Made by a program: the position numbers and the translations under genes
DNA from: Cryptobacteroides sp934698975
Lineage (GTDB): Bacteria; Bacteroidota; Bacteroidia; Bacteroidales; UBA932
Direction of reading: 5' to 3'
Assembly: GCA_934698975.1 (NCBI GenBank)
Contig: CAKUVR010000014.1
Coordinates: forward strand, 1 to 64,000
Length of the DNA: 64,000 nt
The notes under the pieces: model-generated
The model's input: the letters and a program-made list of their open reading frames with translations, nothing else
Told to the model about the DNA's origin: nothing
Database searches by the model: none
In this document: piece by piece, positions 17,837 through 26,755 of the stretch
Layout: every line of letters begins with the position of its first letter
Position numbering within the stretch: position 1 is the stretch's first letter

Positions 17837-19630
17837 ATGAAAAAAATCACAATAATATTAGCCGCTCTCGCTATGTTCGGGATGTCATCCTGCGACAACA
17901 TCCTTGACAAGACACCAAAGGACACAATGGCTCCTGAAAACTATTTCCGTAACGAGACCGACTTGAGGCTGTTCTCTGACGAGTTCTACCTTAAGATACT
18001 TGACAAGTCTCCGTTTGACCAGCAGAGTGATCATTACATCAACAACAACCTGTCCAATGAGCTTCACGGAGGAAATTTCCGTGTTGTCCCTTCTACCGGA
18101 GGCGGTTGGAGCTGGGGAGTCTTGCGTAAGATAAACACCTTGCTTGGTCATATTGACAACTGTTCTGATAAGGCTGCAGTCGCCAAATATTCAGCGGTCG
18201 CGAGATTCTTCAGGGCATACTTCTATTATAACAAGGTGAAGCGTTTCGGTGACGTTCCGTGGATCGATGTCGAGCTTGGATCCTCAGACGAGGCTCTGTA
18301 CAATCCGAGAGATTCCAGAGAACTTGTGATGACCAAGATGCTTGAGGACATCGATTTCGCCATCGAGAACCTCCCATCGGATGTCAGCACGTACCGTGTC
18401 AACAAGTGGTCCGCCTTGATGCTCAAGGCTAAGTTCTGTCTCTATGAGGGAACTTACAGGAAATATCATAACATTCAGCTTGATGGCAACGATGCCAACT
18501 TCTATCTGACTAAGGCCGCCGAGGCCGCCAAGCAGATTATGGACGGCGGCAAATACAAGCTTGCGAAAGATTACCGCGCACTGTTCGCCAATGTGGACGC
18601 TGATCAGAATGAGTTCATACTTGCGATCAAGAATGACAGAGGATTGAACATCAGAAACAATTCCTGCGCTTTCGCCACTATGCCCACACAGGGTTGCCCT
18701 GGCCTTACGAAGAAGTTCGTCGACAGCTTCCTTATGAAGGATGGATCCCGCTTCACTGACAAGGCCGGATGGCAGACTCTTCAGTATAAAGAGGAAGTCG
18801 CAGACAGGGATCCACGTCTTGCTTACTGCACTGTCACACCTGGCTTCAAGCGCCCAGGCGCCACGGAAATCCTTGCCCCTGATTTCGGAAGCAGCTCTAC
18901 CGGATTCCAGATCTCCAAGTATCTGATGGACGTCAATCTTCCTGATGTCTATAGGGTTACATCCTCTTATAATGACATGCCTGTGTTCAGGTATGGTGAG
19001 ACCCTTCTCATCTATGCGGAAGCTCTGGCCGAACTCGGCACGATCACTCAGGATGATCTTGACATCTCCATCAATGTGCTTAGGGACAGGGTGAAGATGC
19101 CGCATCTTAGCCTTCAGGCAGCCAACGAGAAACCAGATTGGTACTTGAAGTCTGAGCAGTATGGCTACATGAATGTCAGCGGCGCCAATGAGGGTGTCAT
19201 CCTTGAGATCCGCAGGGAGCGTTCCGTAGAGCTTGCCCAGGAGGGACACCGCTGGGACGATCTTATGAGATGGAAGGAAGGCAAGTGCATCGAGCAGGAA
19301 ATGTACGGAATGTATTTTCCAGGTCCTGGCGAGTATGACTTGACTGGTGACAATGTCGCTGATGTCTGCCTTTATGAAGGTGACACCAAGCCAAGCTCAT
19401 CGGTGAAGGATATTGTTTTCCTTAAGATTGGCGACAAGCAGGGAGTGATTCTCTCGGATGGCAATAAGGGGTATGTTGACCCTCAGCAGGGACTCCAGCA
19501 CGTATTTGATGAGAACAGGGACTATCTTTACCCTATTCCAACCAATGAGCGCACATTGAATCCAAACCTTGTTCAGAACCCTGGTTGGGTGGATGCTAAG
19601 ACTGATGACGAGGAGGAGACAACCAAATAA
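17837..19630 (+). CDS. SusD-like nutrient-binding lipoprotein (RagB/SusD family)
   Basis: 597 residues. Lipoprotein signal MKKITIILAALAMFGMSSC, then DNILDKTPKDTMAPENYF, the usual SusD opening, with TPR-like helices and a C-terminal RagB/SusD domain (GANEGVILEIRRERSVELA and GHRWDDLMRWKEGK). It forms the surface lid on the SusC barrel. The start is the ATG at 17837, because this gives a lipoprotein signal; an earlier in-frame codon at 17807 would overlap susC and spoil it. The ligand cannot be inferred from the SusD sequence. Confidence 0.95.
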   Translation: MKKITIILAALAMFGMSSCDNILDKTPKDTMAPENYFRNETDLRLFSDEFYLKILDKSPFDQQSDHYINNNLSNELHGGNFRVVPSTGGGWSWGVLRKINTLLGHIDNCSDKAAVAKYSAVARFFRAYFYYNKVKRFGDVPWIDVELGSSDEALYNPRDSRELVMTKMLEDIDFAIENLPSDVSTYRVNKWSALMLKAKFCLYEGTYRKYHNIQLDGNDANFYLTKAAEAAKQIMDGGKYKLAKDYRALFANVDADQNEFILAIKNDRGLNIRNNSCAFATMPTQGCPGLTKKFVDSFLMKDGSRFTDKAGWQTLQYKEEVADRDPRLAYCTVTPGFKRPGATEILAPDFGSSSTGFQISKYLMDVNLPDVYRVTSSYNDMPVFRYGETLLIYAEALAELGTITQDDLDISINVLRDRVKMPHLSLQAANEKPDWYLKSEQYGYMNVSGANEGVILEIRRERSVELAQEGHRWDDLMRWKEGKCIEQEMYGMYFPGPGEYDLTGDNVADVCLYEGDTKPSSSVKDIVFLKIGDKQGVILSDGNKGYVDPQQGLQHVFDENRDYLYPIPTNERTLNPNLVQNPGWVDAKTDDEEETTK

Positions 19631-19641
19631 AGTTAGACATT

Positions 19642-21783
19642 ATGAAATTATTTAATAGAATATTCATTGCTCTTCTGTCTGCATCGGTGATGTTTTCCGG
19701 GTGCGAAGACGAGGAACTGGATGTCGCCAAGGCCGTAATGGCGAGCGCCACATCCTTGACTTTCGATGGCCAGGGTGCACCTGAGCAGATTATCACGGTC
19801 TATTCCGACAAGACTTGGACCGCTGATGTCCCTGAGTGGGTGACAATCAATCCTACCACAGGCACTGGGACGACGGATGTGACTGTCTCGGTCAGCGACA
19901 ACGTCCGTGGCGGCTCTCTGGACAACCCTCGCAAGGCGGAACTGGTCTTTCACGGTAGCACTCTCGCGAGTCGTTCCACAGTCATCGTCAATCAGAAAGG
20001 TGACAAGTTCCGTGATGTCGCAGAGGTGACAGTCTCTCAGGCCGCTGATCTTGAAGATGAGTCTGTCGTGATCATCAAGACCTCACAGGTCACCGCTCTG
20101 ACAACGAAAGGTTTTATTGCCTCTGATGGCTCAAAGGCTATCTATGTTCTTACTTCAGAGGAAGCCAAGATCGGTGACAACGCCGAGATCTGGGGAACCA
20201 AGGAGTCAGAGAACAAACTCCCTGTCATCTCAGTCTGCGACAAACTTATCCTGTCTGATAACTCAACTGTTGTCTATCCGGATGCTGTTGACATCACTGG
20301 CACTCTTGACACATACACCTCATCCTCAAGGGAATACATCAAGGTCAGTGGAAACCTTAAAGGCAACAACCTCACAGTCGAGGGAGCTGAGATGCGTGTG
20401 AACATTCTTGACGCTCCTGCAAGTCTTGAGGTGGCCAAACTCAACAACCACAATGTCGTTGTCTATGGCTATTTTGCTGGTGTGGCCGCACCTGTAGTCA
20501 ATATCAATGCTGTGAGCTTCGAGGACAAAGGTGCTGCCGCCGGCACGGGCAAACTGCCTGTCAAGTGGACCCTTGGAACTGACGACATCAACTTCAAGGA
20601 AACTTTCCCTAAGGAAGGCAAGGTGATGCCTGTCGAGAACGAGGGGTATATTGAATATGTTCCTTTCGATCTTGAGAATACCAACAGCAACAGCAAGTAC
20701 AAGCTTGACGTAAGCGCAAACAATCCGCGTGTTACCGGTCCTTGGCCTGGAGATTACTGGTATTTCTGCACAAACGCGGCTGCGAAGGCTGGTGATGCTG
20801 TGACAATCTCCTTCGAGACCAGAACATCTGCCACCGGGCACAAGTTCTGGAGGCTTGAATATCTTGACGGCGCAGAATGGAAGGTGGCCGGAACTCCGCT
20901 CACGACAAATGAGCCGGGCGAGGAGATCGTCTATACTCACGCTATGAATGCTGATGGCAGCACGAATGTCTTTGTCAACACCACTGTCACTTATCAGAAC
21001 GCGACACCGTCACACGAGTTCCGCTTCGTCTGTGCGGCGAACTGGCAGGCCAAAGGTGGCAAGCTTGCTACCAGAAACGGTGGTTCCGCCCGCCTTTCCG
21101 TGACAGACCCTAACGATCCTGACAAGCAGCCTACCATCAAGAAGGGTGAGAGTGCGTCCGGTGTGATTTTCGAGGATGACTTCAGCTGGCTCCAGCAGTA
21201 TGTTGACGCTGCCGGTGAAGGAAAAGTCGGCGACACGGTCGGTAAGAATGACAAGAGCGCGGCGGCCCCGAACATCTATGGAACAGCTGACTGGCAGACA
21301 GCGTTGCTTGCTGATTTGGCGACAAGAGGTTATGAGGATATGTGCTCAGCGGAGAAGGTTGTGTATCTGCAGCCACAATACCTTAAGTTTGGCAGGACCG
21401 GCGGGCATAACACATCAATCCGCCTTCCTAAACTTGATCTTGCCAGCACCTCAAATATAGAGCTTGAGTTTGATTGGGCTGCGATGGCACAAGGCTCCGG
21501 CGCTATTGATGACACCAAACTTGTCGTTGTCGTAGAAGGTGACGGACAGTTCGGCAACGGAACAAAGTATAGTGACCTGCTTGAGAATAACCAGCCTAAT
21601 GATCAGATGTTCTGGACACATTCTTCAGTCAAGATCAATGGTGCCTCATCAAACACCAGGCTTGTGATTGTTATGTACCGAGTCCTTAAGAAGGATTCCG
21701 CCGGAAATTACAACGGAGAGTACGATTACAACGTCGGTGGGGCCGGCCGTTTCTTCCTTGACAACATCAAGATTTCCAAGTAA
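19642..21783 (+). CDS. SusE-position surface lipoprotein with BACON-like domain
   Basis: 713 residues; lipobox SVMFSGC (mature Cys about 21). Residues about 35-110 form a BACON-like beta domain (SVSDNVRGGSL...VIVNQKGD). Next comes a region resembling the DUF5689/OB-fold found in Bacteroidetes surface proteins (VTVSQAADLEDESVVI...KAIYVLTSEEA). The C-terminal half has two jelly-roll-like stretches of the choice-of-anchor kind, ending in RFFLDNIKISK. It is probably a surface glycan- or ligand-binding protein working with SusCD. It ends at a strong terminator, closing the operon. No catalytic motif seen. Confidence 0.8.
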   Translation: MKLFNRIFIALLSASVMFSGCEDEELDVAKAVMASATSLTFDGQGAPEQIITVYSDKTWTADVPEWVTINPTTGTGTTDVTVSVSDNVRGGSLDNPRKAELVFHGSTLASRSTVIVNQKGDKFRDVAEVTVSQAADLEDESVVIIKTSQVTALTTKGFIASDGSKAIYVLTSEEAKIGDNAEIWGTKESENKLPVISVCDKLILSDNSTVVYPDAVDITGTLDTYTSSSREYIKVSGNLKGNNLTVEGAEMRVNILDAPASLEVAKLNNHNVVVYGYFAGVAAPVVNINAVSFEDKGAAAGTGKLPVKWTLGTDDINFKETFPKEGKVMPVENEGYIEYVPFDLENTNSNSKYKLDVSANNPRVTGPWPGDYWYFCTNAAAKAGDAVTISFETRTSATGHKFWRLEYLDGAEWKVAGTPLTTNEPGEEIVYTHAMNADGSTNVFVNTTVTYQNATPSHEFRFVCAANWQAKGGKLATRNGGSARLSVTDPNDPDKQPTIKKGESASGVIFEDDFSWLQQYVDAAGEGKVGDTVGKNDKSAAAPNIYGTADWQTALLADLATRGYEDMCSAEKVVYLQPQYLKFGRTGGHNTSIRLPKLDLASTSNIELEFDWAAMAQGSGAIDDTKLVVVVEGDGQFGNGTKYSDLLENNQPNDQMFWTHSSVKINGASSNTRLVIVMYRVLKKDSAGNYNGEYDYNVGGAGRFFLDNIKISK

Positions 21784-21803
21784 ACTCAGGAAATCCCTAT
21801 AAT

Positions 21804-21846
21804 GAAAAAAGCGCTCCCGGAATCATTCAGGGAGCGTCTTTTTTTA
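21804..21846. terminator. Bidirectional intrinsic terminator
   Basis: Stem CGCTCCC (21812-21818) / GGGAGCG (21830-21836), with an A-run before and a T-run after. It serves the SusCD operon (+) and the convergent sulfatase (-). Confidence 0.85.
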
Positions 21847-21849
21847 CAT

Positions 21850-23400
21850 TTAATAATTCTTCACCTTCTTTGTGATGTCGATGTCGTAGTAGGATCCGAC
21901 GAAGCCGTGGAATTCCTTCTTCATCTCTTCCAGGATTTTGGGTTTCTCAGCGGCGATGTCATGCTGTTGCATCCTGTCGTTGACAACGTTGAACAAAACA
22001 TAGTTGGGAACATTGCCAAGATCCACCTTTTTCGTCTTTCTGTATGTCGGGCCATAGTACGGCGGGATCATGATGTAGTTCCCCTTCCGCATCGCAAGAC
22101 GACTCTTGGCCTCGACAATCAGTGATTCTCGTCCCTTGCCTTTGCCGAGCAGCGCATTCAGATAGTTTTGGGAATCAAGTTTGTCAGGGATTTCCGCACC
22201 AATCAATGATGCCAGAGACGCATAATAGTCGAGTTGAGAGACGAGTTCGTCCGAAACCATCCTGCGTGTATGTCCTTTCCACCATATTATCATCGGGACA
22301 TGGGCGCCTCCGTCATATAGGCTGTATTTCCCGCCTCTAAGTTTTCCGTAGGCATCATGGTCTTCTTTATGCTCGTAAGCCTGATCGATGTAGCCGTCCT
22401 GGAGGACCGGCCCGTTGTCAGAGGTGAAAATCACGAGCGTGTTGTCGAGTATGCCCTTTTTCTTCAAATAGCCAAGAACCTCTCCCACACACCAGTCGGC
22501 TTCAACGACCGCATCGCCTCTCGGGCCGAGATTCGTGGCTCCCACAAACCTTTGGTTAGGGGTACGCGGAACGTGAGGCTGATGAAGGCCATAATAGAGG
22601 AAGAACGGTTTGCTCTCATCGCGAGTGTCGATGTAATTCTTAACCTTATCCACGAAATAATCCGCCATGTCCTCGTCCACCCATCGGGCCTTCTGTCCGC
22701 CGCGCATATACCCGATGCGAGGTATTCCGTTGATGATGGCCTCATTGTGATGATGATCCCACATCATCCGTATCATGTCCAGATCTTTTTCCCCATCAGG
22801 TTCTCCCGGAAAGTTGTGTTTGTAACTGACTTCAATCGGGTCGTCAGGATCAAGGTTCAGGACATCACCGTTCTCCACATAGACTGTCGGAACCCTGTCA
22901 TTGGTCGCGGCGATAAGACATGAATAGTCAAATCCTATGTCATTGGCGCAAGGATAGATGTGTTTGTTCCAGTCAATGTTCCCATTGCCCATGCCTAGAT
23001 GCCATTTGCCTATCGCACCTGTCTGGTAGCCGTTGGCCTGCATCATCTTTGGGATTGTGGGCATGTCCGTGGATATCAGCAGAGGGGCGTCGCCCGGAAG
23101 GATTCTGGCGTCTTTGTTCCTCCACGGATATTCTCCGGTAAGGAGACCGTAGCGACTTGGAGTTGACGTGGCCGATGTCGCGTATGCGTTGTTGAAAAGC
23201 ACACCGTCTGACGCCAGCGAATCAATGTGTGGTGTAGGTATCGCACCGTATCCGTATGCGCTCACATCGCCTATTCCCAAGTCGTCGGCTATGATAAGCA
23301 GGATGTTGGGCTTCTGTGGTTTGTGAACCTTCGCATCAGCGCATGTCACTCCTGCCACTACCGGAAGTGCCGCAAGCCCGATAAGTGAATTGGTTTTCAT
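21850..23400 (-). CDS. Ser-type sulfatase (S1 family)
   Basis: 516-residue exported sulfatase. The metal-binding segment NILLIIADDLG (Asp39, Asp40) and the modification motif STPSR with Ser79 are clear. Serine is converted to formylglycine by an anaerobic sulfatase-maturating enzyme (anSME), which is not in this window. The FTSDNG and GHTRRM segments fit the alkaline-phosphatase-like fold. It hydrolyses sulfate esters, most likely on a glycan, in the periplasm or at the surface. It lies 48 bases after a LicD gene on the same strand and converges on the SusCD operon; which of the two it works with is not decided by the sequence. Confidence 0.9.
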   Translation of the reverse strand: MKTNSLIGLAALPVVAGVTCADAKVHKPQKPNILLIIADDLGIGDVSAYGYGAIPTPHIDSLASDGVLFNNAYATSATSTPSRYGLLTGEYPWRNKDARILPGDAPLLISTDMPTIPKMMQANGYQTGAIGKWHLGMGNGNIDWNKHIYPCANDIGFDYSCLIAATNDRVPTVYVENGDVLNLDPDDPIEVSYKHNFPGEPDGEKDLDMIRMMWDHHHNEAIINGIPRIGYMRGGQKARWVDEDMADYFVDKVKNYIDTRDESKPFFLYYGLHQPHVPRTPNQRFVGATNLGPRGDAVVEADWCVGEVLGYLKKKGILDNTLVIFTSDNGPVLQDGYIDQAYEHKEDHDAYGKLRGGKYSLYDGGAHVPMIIWWKGHTRRMVSDELVSQLDYYASLASLIGAEIPDKLDSQNYLNALLGKGKGRESLIVEAKSRLAMRKGNYIMIPPYYGPTYRKTKKVDLGNVPNYVLFNVVNDRMQQHDIAAEKPKILEEMKKEFHGFVGSYYDIDITKKVKNY

Positions 23401-23448
23401 TACCCTAAATATTGCATATTCCTCGGGATAACTCCCGGGACTCTTTTT

Positions 23449-24273
23449 TCATTTCCAGTAGAATGAAATGTAGTTCTGAAGAGGCTTGCGCTTGTTTTTC
23501 GGCGGAAGCTGCATGAAATCGCCATAGGAGTCCCTCAGAATCTTGTCATAGCCTTTCCAGACTAAAAACTCACAACCTTCAAATTCCAACTTGACATATT
23601 CATTGATCTCATCTTCCTCAAAGAACTCGTTGGCGCCAAGCTCTGGGCAGGTGAGCTGTGACCAATGCCGGCTCTCCTTAGGGGAAACCAGGGAGATGAG
23701 TGTGTTCATGTCCTTGACAATGTCCGCCGGGTCGCGCTTGATAAGGCGAGGATGAGTCCTTTTCAACGTCCATATTTTAAGCCTTTTCCTTATGGGAAAT
23801 CTGGAAGAGGAGATTGTGTGTACCCTGCGTATCCCGACATTGAACTTCATGAGTAGCAGCAGAGAATCATAGATTCGATCAAAGGTCTCCTTGTCATCCG
23901 GGACCCTGTCAATCGGGAATATGTCGATCCAGACCCCGACATCGCACATTACCCAAGGAATGCTACTGGAAGCGAGGGTCTTTTCCGTGTCACAGACTCT
24001 TCCGAAAGCTATGTAGCAGTCAGGGGTGTTACGGCTGTCTATGAATGAATATCTGTCCGAACGGTAGGTGGCCCTGAACCTTTCATAGTCCTCTCTCGGC
24101 ATCATGATGTCAACGTCGTCATCCCATGGGATGAATCCCTTGTGCCGTACAGCGCCAAGCAGAGTGCCGTATCCCAATGAATATCTTATCCCGTTACTTT
24201 CGCAGAATCCGGCCACATCCTTCAATATGCCAAGGCTGAACTGTTGGAGTTCGCGGAGAGTGAGTTGTCTCAT
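23449..24273 (-). CDS. LicD family phosphotransferase (1)
   Basis: 274 residues. The LicD/nucleotidyltransferase-fold motif LGYGTLLGAVRHKGFIPWDD (about 33-52) followed by DVDIMM is intact. LicD proteins transfer phosphocholine or similar phospho-substituents from a CDP-activated donor onto surface glycans. It is the third gene of a tight run (aminotransferase, cytidylyltransferase fusion, LicD; gap 7 bases), so the likely donor is whatever the upstream cytidylyltransferase makes. It is a paralogue of the LicD at 26756 and shares the same N-terminal layout. Confidence 0.9.
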   Translation of the reverse strand: MRQLTLRELQQFSLGILKDVAGFCESNGIRYSLGYGTLLGAVRHKGFIPWDDDVDIMMPREDYERFRATYRSDRYSFIDSRNTPDCYIAFGRVCDTEKTLASSSIPWVMCDVGVWIDIFPIDRVPDDKETFDRIYDSLLLLMKFNVGIRRVHTISSSRFPIRKRLKIWTLKRTHPRLIKRDPADIVKDMNTLISLVSPKESRHWSQLTCPELGANEFFEEDEINEYVKLEFEGCEFLVWKGYDKILRDSYGDFMQLPPKNKRKPLQNYISFYWK

Positions 24274-24280
24274 TGCAGTT

Positions 24281-25627
24281 TTAACTTAATTTGTATACGT
24301 TCTTCCCGTTGATGTAGTCTTCCTGGATCTGAGTCATCTTCAGGATTTCCTCTTTGGACAAAAGGTAGAGACGTTGCTCAGGATTGAGTATGTGTGAGAT
24401 GAACTCCCGGATCTCATACCTTAGCCCTTCGCCCATGAACGGGTAGAAACACTTTCTGTTCTGGTTCTGATCCTCGAACCTTTGCTCGAAATAGTCCGTC
24501 TTCCACCACGGGGCCGGGACATAGATGTAGCCCTTGGTCCCTGAGATGACCATATTCCCCTCGGTCTTTGCCCCAAGTCCGACTTGGAAAGAGGCGGTGG
24601 CGCTGTCGTAACGGAACACAGCCTTGGTGTACATGTCCACATCGTTCTTCATTATGGAATAGAAGTTCACGTTCCGCACATCACGCCCGAGCAGTTTGAT
24701 GATCGGAAGGAGAGGGAAGCATGCGTTCTCGTTCATGCTGCCTCCGAATCTTGAGTGGTCCAGTTTGGAGGACTTCTCGTTGGTGAGGGTCGTGACTGAT
24801 GCGTTGATGTCCACGATCTTTCCGATCACGCCGGATTTCAGCATTGAGAATAGGTGTCTGAAGGCCGGGCAATAGGCGGTCTTGTGTGCCACCATCAGGG
24901 TCTTTCCATTGGCCTCGGCGATGGAGAACATCTCCTCGGCCTCAGCGAGGTGCAGGACGAAAGGGGTCTCGCACAGTACGTGTTTCCCGGCAAGGAGAGC
25001 CGCCCTTGCATATTCAAAATGAGTGTAGTGAGGTGACGCGACATACACCGCGTCGCAATTCGCCAACAGCTCCTCAAGTGTCCGTGCCGCCAGCGGTATT
25101 CCATTGGCCGCGCGGAACGCCTCGCATTCCTCGTGGTCAGGATTATAGACCGCGCTGATCGTGTTGCCGCTGACATACTTGGCCTCCGGGACGAATCTTC
25201 CCGCTATGCTTCCCGTGCCGATCATTCCTATCCTGACGGAAATCTGCTCCTCTCTGAGCATCGTGCTGGAGATCCCTTGGGTGCGGGGCAGATAGACCAC
25301 CTCGCAAAACTCCTTGAGATAGTCGAAGTAACCTTCCCAGTCGGATCCTATGGCGAAGACATCCACATTGTACTTCTGGATGTCATCGATCTTCTGCCCT
25401 TTGTACTCCTCGATGATCACCTCGTCCGCGTAACCTGTCTCCTTTACTGCCTGGACACGCTTCATCACGCTGTCCCTCGTGTTCATCTTTCCGCGCTCAA
25501 GGTCGAAGTTGTCGGTCGTCACGCCTACGATAAGCCAGTCGCCGAGTTCTTTTGCCCGGCGGAGCAGGTTGATGTGCCCTTGATGCAGGACATCGAAAGT
25601 CCCGTAAGTGATAACCTTTTTCATCAA
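24281..25627 (-). CDS. Cytidylyltransferase / Gfo-Idh-MocA oxidoreductase fusion
   Basis: 448 residues in two parts. Residues 1-130 are a TagD-like nucleotidyltransferase: VITYGTFDVLHQGHINLL with the HxGH motif at 15-18, and RTQGISSTMLR (about 115-125). From about 132 a second domain begins with VRIGMIGTGSIAGRF, a Rossmann NAD(P)-binding motif, followed by a Gfo/Idh/MocA oxidoreductase with the family's CETPF-like segment (HVLCETPFVLH). The fusion could reduce or oxidise a small precursor and activate it with CTP. It overlaps the upstream aminotransferase by four bases (ATGA) and precedes licD by 7. The product is unknown; CDP-glycerol- or CDP-amino-alcohol-like compounds are the inference. 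Confidence 0.87.
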   Translation of the reverse strand: MMKKVITYGTFDVLHQGHINLLRRAKELGDWLIVGVTTDNFDLERGKMNTRDSVMKRVQAVKETGYADEVIIEEYKGQKIDDIQKYNVDVFAIGSDWEGYFDYLKEFCEVVYLPRTQGISSTMLREEQISVRIGMIGTGSIAGRFVPEAKYVSGNTISAVYNPDHEECEAFRAANGIPLAARTLEELLANCDAVYVASPHYTHFEYARAALLAGKHVLCETPFVLHLAEAEEMFSIAEANGKTLMVAHKTAYCPAFRHLFSMLKSGVIGKIVDINASVTTLTNEKSSKLDHSRFGGSMNENACFPLLPIIKLLGRDVRNVNFYSIMKNDVDMYTKAVFRYDSATASFQVGLGAKTEGNMVISGTKGYIYVPAPWWKTDYFEQRFEDQNQNRKCFYPFMGEGLRYEIREFISHILNPEQRLYLLSKEEILKMTQIQEDYINGKNVYKLS

Positions 25628-26676
25628 ACGATTTCGGATTCGATCAAATGGATGCGTTCTGCGAGAGTGCGGAGCTCCTCATCGGTCTGGAGGCCCATGT
25701 GGGAGATCCTGTAGAATCCAGGGATTGAGCCTGGCATGATGTAAGTCCCGTAACGCTCGATCAGGCCTCTGAATATCCTGCGCTCGCTCATGTCCTTGGT
25801 CTGGATGGCCGTGATGGCGTAAGACGGATTCTCCGCCGGCATTGTCCATCCGTATTTCCGGCATTCCTCGCGGAACACTCCGGCTCTGTGGCGCACCAGA
25901 GAGATGTTGCAGGCCTCTCCTCCCTGTCCCTTGAGCTGCCTCAGCCTTGCGTTGAGCTGGAGGTAGATGAGGGTCGCCGGACTGAATGGAGTCTGTCCTC
26001 TCTTGAGGTTGCTCAGGTTGTCCTCGAAGTCCCAGTAGTAACCTCTGTGGGCATATTCATAACCCTCCAACCTTTTGCTGATGAACAGGATGGACAGCCC
26101 CGGAGGGATGTTGAGACCTTTCTGCGTGCTTGTGACGCAGATGTCGATTCCGAGCGCGTCCATGTCCAGAGCCTCGGCGAGGAATGAGCTGATCACATCG
26201 ACAACAAGCGAGACGTTGTGCCTGCGGCATATTCTGGAAATCTTCTCAAGGTTGAAAAGTTGGCCGGTCGAGGTCTCGTGGTGCTGGCAGAGGAACACTT
26301 CCGGACGTTCCGTCTCCACGGTCCGCTCCAATTCTTCATAATCGATGTCCTTGGCGAACGGAACCTTGAAGTCAACAACCGGAACTCCGTAATACTCACA
26401 GAGAGAGACCCAACGCTTGCCGAATGAGCCACCGTTTATCGCTATCGCTTTCCTCTTCGTGCTGACGTAGTTCTCCACGACCGCGCTCATCGCCCCGGTA
26501 CCGGAACCTGTGTAGATGATGGCTCTACCTCCCTTGCAATGAATCAGATCCAGAAGGATTCCTTCGGATTCGAGATTGATTTCAGAGAACTCGTCGGTTC
26601 TCATGTAGGGGATCGGCTGAGATCCGATCGCCGCTATTTCCTTGTCCAGGTCGCCTGGAAAAACATAAGAATGCAT
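25624..26676 (-). CDS. Class V (fold type I) aminotransferase
   Basis: 350 residues. PLP-binding lysine Lys186 in TSTQKGLNIPPG, the PLP-pyridine aspartate Asp160 in VVDVISS, and YTGSGTGAMSA at the phosphate-binding site. It resembles serine-pyruvate/alanine-glyoxylate and 2-aminoethylphosphonate-pyruvate aminotransferases. It is the first gene of the operon with the cytidylyltransferase fusion and LicD, so it may supply an amino group to the substituent put on the glycan. No phosphonopyruvate mutase or decarboxylase is in the window, so a phosphonate route is not supported. A minus-strand TAAATTTG box (26699-26706) lies upstream. Confidence 0.85.
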   Translation of the reverse strand: MHSYVFPGDLDKEIAAIGSQPIPYMRTDEFSEINLESEGILLDLIHCKGGRAIIYTGSGTGAMSAVVENYVSTKRKAIAINGGSFGKRWVSLCEYYGVPVVDFKVPFAKDIDYEELERTVETERPEVFLCQHHETSTGQLFNLEKISRICRRHNVSLVVDVISSFLAEALDMDALGIDICVTSTQKGLNIPPGLSILFISKRLEGYEYAHRGYYWDFEDNLSNLKRGQTPFSPATLIYLQLNARLRQLKGQGGEACNISLVRHRAGVFREECRKYGWTMPAENPSYAITAIQTKDMSERRIFRGLIERYGTYIMPGSIPGFYRISHMGLQTDEELRTLAERIHLIESEIV

Positions 26677-26698
26677 ACTCGGTTTGCTACAGATTACG

Positions 26699-26726
26699 CA
26701 AATTTAACAAAAATCAGTTATATTTG
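26699..26726. promoter_or_regulatory. Divergent -7 boxes between the aminotransferase and licD operons
   Basis: TAAATTTG on the minus strand (26699-26706) and TATATTTG on the plus strand (26719-26726) are back to back. The -33 elements are weak on both sides. The plus-strand box fixes the LicD start at 26756, about 24 bases after the predicted start of transcription. Confidence 0.5.
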
Positions 26727-26755
26727 TGAACATCGGGCTATATTTTGAACGTATT

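Noticed and set aside
21812..21836. Terminator stem as a copy of the RAYT hairpin (both contain GCTCCC/GGGAGC)
   Set aside because: Only the short GC core is shared; loop and flanks differ, and a terminator explains it fully.
25624..26676. 2-aminoethylphosphonate-pyruvate aminotransferase as a firm name
   Set aside because: The fold and PLP residues fit, but no phosphonate synthesis or breakdown genes are nearby, so only the class is supported.
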